In this document: positions 57,638 through 64,000 of the stretch, piece after piece
Layout of the letters: the number at the start of each line of letters is the position of its first letter
How positions within the stretch are numbered: the first letter of the stretch is position 1
NCBI RefSeq assembly: GCF_016735595.1
Contig: NZ_JAERRB010000001.1
Span: 62,001-126,000, forward strand
Direction: 5' to 3'
Length of the DNA: 64,000 nucleotides
Origin: Chryseolinea lacunae
GTDB lineage: Bacteria; Bacteroidota; Bacteroidia; Cytophagales; Cyclobacteriaceae
Program-made: the position numbers and the translations under genes
Notes under the pieces: model-generated
What the model saw: the letters and a program-made list of their open reading frames with translations, nothing else
Databases searched by the model: none
Told to the model about the DNA's origin: nothing

Positions 57638-59407
57638 CTATTTCTGAATCACGAATTCGTCTTTGACAACGCCTTCGCTATTCACCGACTTGTATACCAA
57701 CTTGTTTCCGTGAATTTCAACGCGTTGATAAAAATATTCGCCGTTGTATTGCTTCACGGCATACGGCTCCGCAGCGATAGCATCGTGCCGGTAGGGTATA
57801 CTGATCGAGATCGCATACACCGTGCCTTTGTCAAACCCGTCAACCACTTTGCCAGCGGCCATGGGGCGCGACCGCATGTAATAATGAACGTGACCGCCCA
57901 TCACCATGTCAACATGATACTTGTCGAAGAGTGGCACCCAGGCGGCCTGAATGTCAGGATAGGGTTCTTCAAAATTGTAGGGAGGAAAGTGGAACATCAC
58001 AAACTTCCAGGTGGCTTTGGTCTTGGCCAATGTCTCTTCGATCCACGGCGTGTGGTCTTCCACATCCTGCGTGGCGTCGATCATGATGAAGAGGGCGTTG
58101 CCATATTCAAAAGAATAGCTCGATTCTTCGTCAACACCTTTGGGAGCATTTTTTGGAAGACTGAACAGATCATAATATAACTGTGCGCCCATCCCATCCT
58201 GACGGTCGTGGTTACCCGGCACGGGCATGAGCGGCTTTCGGGAGAACACGTCGTGCGAATTGCCATAGAGGTGATCCCAGTCGTCGCGGTTCAGGCCGGT
58301 GCTCACAATGTCGCCGGCAATAGAATAGAACGCGGCGTCTTTATTTTCTTTGTCGGCCAGCGACACCAGCTTGCCCGAGTCGGGAAAAGTATGCGTATCG
58401 CCAAACCATACGAAGGTGAAATCTTTCACGTGCTCTCCTTCCGTTTCAAAAGAACGCACGTCAGACCATCCGCCTTTGTCGCCGGAGCCCACGCGATAGC
58501 CATAGTGCGAACCGGGCTTGAGCGTTGTGATCAGCGCCGTGAAATGATTGGAGTAGCGGTCGTTATAGAGCATACGATCCTGCGTTTGCTTCATCGTTGC
58601 TTTGGCAACCAGCGTATCGGCAGTGCCTTCCAACCAGTATTGCACCTCTCCTCCCGACACCGACGGCATCGTGCGCCATTGCACATCGATGCTGGTTTGG
58701 GGTGAGCCACTCCAGGTCAACATGATCTGATCGGGCGATGAGCTGCTGGGGAATGCCGTTTTGCGAAACGCGTCAATCACATGCGCTTCGCGGGCGCGAC
58801 CACGCACCGTAGTGAACAAGGCCTGACCGTTCAACGCGTCCGGAACCTCTGTGATGGTGAGTCCCGACCAGTCGTGATAGGTGAAGGCTCCTACCCGGAG
58901 CGTATCTAACGGGTAGCCTGGATACACGTCTGTGATAGCGAGTGCGTCTTCTTTCTTCTGGGGCGCCACGCTGATGAAATACACCGGACGGTGTTTATCA
59001 AATCCATTGATGCCCAGGTTCACCGAACCGGCCGGAAAATTCTTTTGCCAAACATCGTAGGTATATTCTTCGTTCTTCACCACCATAGGCGTCTTCACAA
59101 ATCCCGACGATTCCAGCCAAAAGGGAACGACTGCCTGTGCCTGATGCCGCATGAGCGACACCGTGACCGGAACGTTGACGGTGAACGACTGGTAGCGCGT
59201 GGCCAGCACCTGCTTCTCTTCGTCGCTCAGAAATTTGTCTATATAGGCATCATCAATTTTCGCAAACTCCGACTCCTGAACTTTCGCGTAGAGGCGGGTG
59301 ATGACGGTGTCCATTACTTGCGAAACCGTGCGATCGGGCACTTTCGACGCCTGACGACAGGAAACAAAACATAACGAAACAAGTGTAGCAATAAGGATGA
59401 AGCGCAT
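57638..59407 (-). CDS. Purple-acid-phosphatase-like metallophosphoesterase lipoprotein
   Basis: Secreted metallophosphoesterase of 589 residues (signal MRFILIATLVSLCFVSC). After a long N-terminal extension there is a fibronectin-like PAP N-terminal domain (about 225-325, PDQIMLTWSGSPQTSIDVQWRT) and the catalytic domain with metal motifs FGDTH, GDIVSTG, GNHD, FHFPPY and GHVHYY. The GDxxY tyrosine that gives purple acid phosphatases their colour is replaced by serine, so it may use other metals. A hairpin follows the gene. Substrate may be a phosphorylated sugar or lipid, not deducible. Confidence 0.88.
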   Translation of the reverse strand: MRFILIATLVSLCFVSCRQASKVPDRTVSQVMDTVITRLYAKVQESEFAKIDDAYIDKFLSDEEKQVLATRYQSFTVNVPVTVSLMRHQAQAVVPFWLESSGFVKTPMVVKNEEYTYDVWQKNFPAGSVNLGINGFDKHRPVYFISVAPQKKEDALAITDVYPGYPLDTLRVGAFTYHDWSGLTITEVPDALNGQALFTTVRGRAREAHVIDAFRKTAFPSSSSPDQIMLTWSGSPQTSIDVQWRTMPSVSGGEVQYWLEGTADTLVAKATMKQTQDRMLYNDRYSNHFTALITTLKPGSHYGYRVGSGDKGGWSDVRSFETEGEHVKDFTFVWFGDTHTFPDSGKLVSLADKENKDAAFYSIAGDIVSTGLNRDDWDHLYGNSHDVFSRKPLMPVPGNHDRQDGMGAQLYYDLFSLPKNAPKGVDEESSYSFEYGNALFIMIDATQDVEDHTPWIEETLAKTKATWKFVMFHFPPYNFEEPYPDIQAAWVPLFDKYHVDMVMGGHVHYYMRSRPMAAGKVVDGFDKGTVYAISISIPYRHDAIAAEPYAVKQYNGEYFYQRVEIHGNKLVYKSVNSEGVVKDEFVIQK

Positions 59408-60039
59408 ATAATGACGATTGTCTTTTTAAAGTGAAAGAGCCGGAAAATGCCTATGAAAACACCTCCGGCTCTCTACCATTTACCCAAACTAAATTTCTCC
59501 ATAACCCAATAAGACGTTCGGATGCATAGGACGAACGGTTCTCGTGTCATGTTTCTCAAAAGTAGGATTAGGATGGAACAGTGACGTGAGGTTTTGCGCA
59601 TAGAATACGTCAAAACACGCAATTGTTTGTTTATGCGTCTGGAATATGCGCATGATTAACGCTTTAATCCTGTTCAAACGAATTATCGCAGGCGTTCACA
59701 CGCGATCACAAACCAAGCGCTGCAACCGATGTTATCTTAATGTTACGCGCACGCCAACGTCGCGACGGCCAAAACTAAACTGGCATTGCCACGGCCTTTG
59801 CACGTTCATGTGAAAGAAAAATAAAAAAAATAGCGCTGCTTAGAAAATTTCACTTAGCAACGAATTTGCGCATATTATATACGTTGTAAGTCAAATGATC
59901 TACGTCTGTCGCCAGACATCCGCACAGTAAAAATTTCCTACACCCCGATTTGGATTTTCCCGGGACTCAACAGCTTGGAAAGTTATTCCATTCGATTTAA
60001 AATTACCCGGCACTCTTTTGAAGACCGCTTCCCGAACCG
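59408..60039. other. Divergent promoter region
   Basis: A 632-bp stretch between the phosphatase and the outer membrane protein gene. It holds a 9-bp stem hairpin (AGAGCCGGA 59436-59444 with TCCGGCTCT 59464-59472) in the phosphatase leader, and TTTGCGC sites at 59593 and 59865. No coding frame is convincing. Confidence 0.45.
59436..59472 (-). promoter_or_regulatory. Hairpin in the phosphatase 5' leader
   Basis: Perfect 9-bp stem with a 19-base loop located 29 bp upstream of the phosphatase ATG. On the minus strand it is followed by TTTCACTTT. It could attenuate the transcript or be a relic terminator. Confidence 0.4.
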
Positions 60040-61779
60040 ATGGATTTTTGTATACCTCACGTATGGCGAAAATTTCTACCTGTAGCAGCACTGACGATGT
60101 TGGCGGGTGTTGTCGATATGTCGGCACAAAACCTGGAAACCATCGGCAAGGCAAAGCCGCTAAGCATGAGCGGTGGCATTTCGTTGAACCAGATATTTTA
60201 TGCTGCGCAAAACATCGACAACCGACGCGATCCTTATTCCTACTTTGTTTCCGGAAATGTAAATTTTTCGTTGTACGGATGGAACGTTCCCCTCAGTTTC
60301 ACAGTGTCTAACCAGAACACAACGTTTCAGCAACCCTTCAATCAATACAGCCTGCATCCCACCTACAAGTGGATCACAGCGCATGCGGGTTACATCAGTT
60401 CTTCCTACTCGCCCTATACCGTCAACGGTCATATCTTTTTGGGTGGTGCCGTTGACCTTGCGCCAGCAGGAAGCTGGAAATTCAGTGCCCTTTATGGACG
60501 CTTTCTTAAAGCGGTAGAGCAAGACACGGCACGCGTGAACACATCGTCGCCGGCATTCAAACGCATGGGCTATGGCTTCAAAACGGGCTATGACAAAAAT
60601 GGGAATTCTATCGAACTCATTCTATTTCATGCCCAGGACCAGGTCAATTCTATACAATCGCTTCCAGACAGTCTGGTCATCTTTCCCCAGGAAAACCTGG
60701 TGATCAGTCTCGGCGCAGGCAAAACATTTTTTGAGAATTTTCTATTAAAGGCCGAACTGTCGTCCAGCGCCATCACACGCGATGTGCGTGCCGACCGCGA
60801 AGACAATGGCAATGCACTGGCACATGCGGGATTTCTTTTTTCGCCCCGCACATCGTCGGCATACTACAAGGCCTTCAAGTCTTCTTTCGACTACCGGCAC
60901 GATGGCTTTACGGTGGGCTTTGCTTATGAGCGCATCGATCCGGGCTACCGAACACTGGGCGCCTATTTTTTTAATAACGATCTGGAAAACATAACTGCCA
61001 ATGGCACGGTCGATCTGCTCGAAGGAAAGCTAACGGTAGCCGCAAGTGCCGGCACACAACACGACAATCTCGACCAGGAAAAAATAAGCACCATGCGTCG
61101 TCTTGTTGGCTCGCTCAACATGAATTATACGCCAACCGAAAAACTGAACCTGTCACTCTCCTATTCAAACTTTCAGACCTATACCAACATCCGCTCAACA
61201 TTTGTCAACATCAACCAGTTGACGCCTTACGACAACCTCGACACGTTGAACTACACCCAGATTGCCCAGAACGCCTCGGCCAATTGCCTCTACACCCTCG
61301 GCGGCCCAAAAGAACGACGGCGAAGCATCAACCTCAACATTACCTTCCAGAACGCCGCCGACAAACAAGGCGGAAACAACAGGGGTGGCAGCCAGTTCTA
61401 CAATTTCAATTCGGGATACTCCCTCGGGCTTGTCCCGAAGAACCTAACGTTTTCGTTTATGCTGAATGGGAACATTAACCGAAGTCCTGCCTTGAACACA
61501 TTCACCGTGGGACCAACGGCCAGCGTAAGCAAAATGCTGATGGAGAAAAAACTCCGCATCATGGTGTCGTCGTCGTACAACACCGCATACAGCAACGGCG
61601 AGCATAACGCTTCGCTATTGAACGGGCGCGTTTCGGGGACCTACACCGTAAAGAAAAAACACAATCTAAATCTGAGCATGGCGATGATAAACCGTGCAAG
61701 CCAGGCGGCCACATCCGCAAAAACATTCACAGAGTTCACCGGCACGTTGGGTTATAGCTACGCATTCGCGATCAACTAA
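60040..61779 (+). CDS. Outer membrane beta-barrel protein, function unknown
   Basis: A 579-residue protein with a signal peptide (cleavage after about residue 30, VDMSAQ) and alternating beta-strand sequence to the end (GTLGYSYAFAIN). Aromatic and asparagine-rich strands, for example LSLSYSNFQTYTN and NFNSGYSLGLVPKN, suggest a large barrel of the kind encoded next to long fibronectin/TANFOR proteins in this phylum. No named family assigned. It precedes such a gene by 317 bp in the same direction. Confidence 0.7.
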   Translation: MDFCIPHVWRKFLPVAALTMLAGVVDMSAQNLETIGKAKPLSMSGGISLNQIFYAAQNIDNRRDPYSYFVSGNVNFSLYGWNVPLSFTVSNQNTTFQQPFNQYSLHPTYKWITAHAGYISSSYSPYTVNGHIFLGGAVDLAPAGSWKFSALYGRFLKAVEQDTARVNTSSPAFKRMGYGFKTGYDKNGNSIELILFHAQDQVNSIQSLPDSLVIFPQENLVISLGAGKTFFENFLLKAELSSSAITRDVRADREDNGNALAHAGFLFSPRTSSAYYKAFKSSFDYRHDGFTVGFAYERIDPGYRTLGAYFFNNDLENITANGTVDLLEGKLTVAASAGTQHDNLDQEKISTMRRLVGSLNMNYTPTEKLNLSLSYSNFQTYTNIRSTFVNINQLTPYDNLDTLNYTQIAQNASANCLYTLGGPKERRRSINLNITFQNAADKQGGNNRGGSQFYNFNSGYSLGLVPKNLTFSFMLNGNINRSPALNTFTVGPTASVSKMLMEKKLRIMVSSSYNTAYSNGEHNASLLNGRVSGTYTVKKKHNLNLSMAMINRASQAATSAKTFTEFTGTLGYSYAFAIN

Positions 61780-62096
61780 CAGCCTATCCTAATTCTCACT
61801 ATTGATTTCTTAGTCCCAAATCAGAATACACGCTGCTTCACAGATCAGCTTGTGGCCGTTGCACTTTAGTCTTATCCTATAAAAAGAATGAGACGTTGTT
61901 TAAACAACATGTACTGTTTTGACAACTTATCAAACAATCACAACGGGTAGTCTACGCAACCATAATTTTCATCAACGAATATCTGACAACTCCGACAGCA
62001 CTATCATGTTTCTCTCGTTTTGCCTTTGTATTGAGAAACACGATAAAGAAAAATAATATAAGAACGCACCGTGTATCATTGAACAAATTCAAGTTG
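61780..62096. other. Intergenic region with palindromes
   Basis: About 317 bp between the barrel gene and the TANFOR-like gene. A perfect 14-bp palindrome GTTGTTTAAACAAC lies at 61895-61908 and an inverted pair TGTTTCTC/GAGAAACA at 62007-62014 and 62033-62040. The latter may be a terminator or operator. No gene seen. Confidence 0.45.
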
Positions 62097-64000
62097 ATGC
62101 GCAAGTTGACTTTGCTTTTTTTATTTCTGGGTCTTTGGTCGCACCATGCTTTCGCGCAAAGCTATCCCGTTCAAAGCACCACCGTATTGTCGCCACCCTA
62201 CAGCACCTACCTGTCTGACTATGCAGCGCCAGGAGCGCAACATTTTGCAACTACCCTCCTGCTCAAAGACACGCGCGTGGCAGAATATCCTACCAAACTC
62301 AGGCTCACCATCGAGGGCACGGGCATCACCATTCGCACCAAACAAAACTTTGTCCCCCGGCAACCGCTAACGCTTTATGGCGGTGTGCCGGTGACCGTGT
62401 ATGGCGATGAGCTGGAAGAATATTTTACTCCTGCCAACCTCGACTTTGCAGGCATCAGCCGAAGCCAATTCGAAAAGAGCGCGAAGCTTCCGGAGGGCAT
62501 CTATCGTTTCAGCGTGGAAGTGCTCGACTACAATCGCGGCACCGTGGTGAGCAACAAAGGTGTGGCCACGGCATGGGTCATCCTAAACGATCCGCCGCTG
62601 CTAAACCTGCCGCGCAACAACGCCAAGGCGAAGATTGTGGACCCAACCAACATGGCGTTCACGTGGACACCACGGCACACCGGCTCTCCCAACGCCGCCT
62701 TCACCACCCACTATACCTTTCGCCTGGTAGAGATCTGGCCCGCCACCCGAAGCCCATACGACGCCATGCTGAGTCAGCCCACGCTTTTCGAAATCACCAC
62801 CGACTTCACACAACTTTCCTATGGCCCCGCAGAGCCCGCGCTTATACCCGGCCGAAAATATGCATGGCAAGTGCAAGCCAAAGATGTAGACGGTCGCGAT
62901 CTTTTCAAGAATCAAGGCAAAAGTGAAGTCTTCGTTTTTCAATTTGGCGATGCCTTGGGAACGCCGGAAGGCCTTTACCTGCAAACCGCCAACACCACGT
63001 CGCTGGCCGTGCGATGGGAGCTTACAACGGCGGGTGCCGATGCCGTTACGTTTCGCGCGCGCTACCGTCCCAAAAACAACCGCAGCCACGACACGTGGTA
63101 CGAAACAACCTCCGAAAATCAATGGGCAACCCTGCAGCCCTTGCAGGCCGATACGGAATATGAAGTGCAGGTACGGGCCGAGCAAATTGGACAGATAAGT
63201 GAATACTGCCCGGCAAAAGTTTTCAAAACAGCCCTGCCGGGGTCGAACCAGTTTGTGTGCAAACCCGATTCGCCGCTACCACCGGTTCCTCCCGGCACTA
63301 CCCCTCCCAACCTGCGCGCAGACGATGTGATAAAAGCAGGTGGCTTCGATGTGAAGATCACGGACGTGAAGGCCTCGGGCAGCGGCTTCTCCGGCACCGG
63401 GCTGGCTGTGGTGCCATGGTTTAAGTATGCCAAGGTCAAAGTAAGTTTTAAAAACATAGGCGTAAACGATCAACGCATGCTCTCGTCGGGCGAAATCAAA
63501 AGTGTATGGAATGCTGACAGCAAATTCTTACTCACCATTTCCAAACCGACAGATGTAGCAAACGCGGCAAAGACAGGCGAACTGCCCGTGAACATTGTCG
63601 CTACCGAAACACTCATCGAAATCACCGGCACCTCGATTGTGACCGTAACAAAAAATGAAAACGGCGAAGTAGAAATCCACACTGCCAATGGACAAAAACA
63701 AACGCTCGACAAAGGCAAAAGCTACTCCATAGCCGACCCCATGGGCAACGGCTATGTAGTGGACAAAGACGGCAACATTACCAAAACCACTGCCGACGAA
63801 GCACGCGCCGCCGCCACCCGCGGCGACAGGAACTATGACCTGGTGCTTCGGTTTGAAAAGGGCAACGGCAGGTTTGGCTTCGACGCCAAGAAATACGATG
63901 CCCTATCGCCCCTATATCAACACCTGGAAGACGGAACAGCCATTGCCTGGAAAGCCACAACAGCATCGGCGCCCGATGTCGTAGCCGCCACGTTGGAAGG
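62097..64000 (+). CDS. Fibronectin type III/TANFOR-like surface protein (C-terminus beyond window)
   Basis: Open from the ATG at 62097 to the right edge, giving 634 residues of what is probably a much longer protein. A signal peptide (MRKLTLLFLFLGLWSHHAFA) leads into a segment with VILNDPPLLNLP, TWTPRHTGSPN, YTFRLVEIWP, MLSQPTLFEITTDFTQ and PGRKYAWQVQAKDVDGRDL, which matches what I recall of TANFOR-type proteins. A fibronectin type III domain follows (LQTANTTSLAVRWEL, YEVQVRAEQIG). The region after has repeated KxD/GD strands. Probably exported to the surface with the upstream barrel as partner. Confidence 0.7.
   Translation, partial: MRKLTLLFLFLGLWSHHAFAQSYPVQSTTVLSPPYSTYLSDYAAPGAQHFATTLLLKDTRVAEYPTKLRLTIEGTGITIRTKQNFVPRQPLTLYGGVPVTVYGDELEEYFTPANLDFAGISRSQFEKSAKLPEGIYRFSVEVLDYNRGTVVSNKGVATAWVILNDPPLLNLPRNNAKAKIVDPTNMAFTWTPRHTGSPNAAFTTHYTFRLVEIWPATRSPYDAMLSQPTLFEITTDFTQLSYGPAEPALIPGRKYAWQVQAKDVDGRDLFKNQGKSEVFVFQFGDALGTPEGLYLQTANTTSLAVRWELTTAGADAVTFRARYRPKNNRSHDTWYETTSENQWATLQPLQADTEYEVQVRAEQIGQISEYCPAKVFKTALPGSNQFVCKPDSPLPPVPPGTTPPNLRADDVIKAGGFDVKITDVKASGSGFSGTGLAVVPWFKYAKVKVSFKNIGVNDQRMLSSGEIKSVWNADSKFLLTISKPTDVANAAKTGELPVNIVATETLIEITGTSIVTVTKNENGEVEIHTANGQKQTLDKGKSYSIADPMGNGYVVDKDGNITKTTADEARAAATRGDRNYDLVLRFEKGNGRFGFDAKKYDALSPLYQHLEDGTAIAWKATTASAPDVVAATLE

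Noticed and set aside
59489-59677. 62-codon minus-strand frame upstream of the phosphatase gene
   Set aside because: No motif and atypical composition; region reads as a leader and promoter.
59592-59886. TTTGCGC sites at 59593 and 59865 as members of the direct-repeat operator set
   Set aside because: Each lacks a convincing second half-site 21 bp away, so they are noted but not called as operators.

Overview
The window looks like a Bacteroidota chromosome of the Cytophagales type. The evidence is the SusC/SusD pairs, the FecI/FecR regulators, lipoproteins with Bacteroidota-style signals, a DUF5686/CarboxypepD_reg protein, VCBS/UnbV and TANFOR-like surface proteins, and a full sphingolipid pathway. 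The genus (something like Chryseolinea or Ohtaekwangia) is inference. No rRNA, tRNA, CRISPR array, integrase or insertion sequence was seen.

Region 1 (1-12.3 kb) is mixed. It holds the N-terminal 808 residues of a SusC receptor cut by the window edge, a DUF763 protein, a sigma factor/anti-sigma/STN-barrel cassette, an AlkB demethylase, a porin coupled to a Cache-HAMP-GAF sensor, and a small lipoprotein. DUF763 and AlkB each carry a terminal peptide that looks like a sliding-clamp binding motif.

Region 2 (12.3-24.3 kb) is a TetR gene followed by a tightly packed 11-gene minus-strand operon. In transcription order it encodes serine palmitoyltransferase, a GNAT-like ceramide synthase candidate, a ceramide reductase candidate, inositol-3-phosphate synthase, a PgpA-type phosphatase, a GtrA membrane protein, a CarboxypepD_reg/DUF5686 outer membrane protein, a CDP-alcohol phosphatidyltransferase, a DUF4833 protein, a fatty acid hydroxylase and a PAP2/inositol phosphorylceramide synthase-like enzyme. 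Read together, this is a nearly self-contained pathway from serine and glucose-6-phosphate to hydroxylated inositol phosphoceramide.

Region 3 (24.3-44.3 kb) holds an orphan VCBS/UnbV lipoprotein, the decayed 3' end of a susD gene, a sugar MFS transporter and a XylR-like regulator. It then has a seven-gene operon (neutral ceramidase domain, PqaA-like hydrolase, two glycerophosphodiesterases, sialidase-like BNR protein, Gfo/Idh oxidoreductase, DegT aminotransferase) and a SusC/SusD pair with its own terminator.

Region 4 (44.3-59.4 kb) is an amino-sugar locus on the minus strand: three paralogous propeller plus helical-domain lipoproteins, two tandem HGSNAT/NagX-like acetyltransferases, a GH20 hexosaminidase and a ROK kinase, with a purple-acid-phosphatase-like enzyme upstream. 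Four promoters here (susC, ROK kinase and two propeller genes) share a direct repeat TTWRCG with a 21-bp period. This suggests one AraC-type regulator controls SusCD and the amino-sugar genes together.

Region 5 (60-64 kb) holds an outer membrane barrel protein followed by the start of a large fibronectin/TANFOR-like protein that runs off the right edge.
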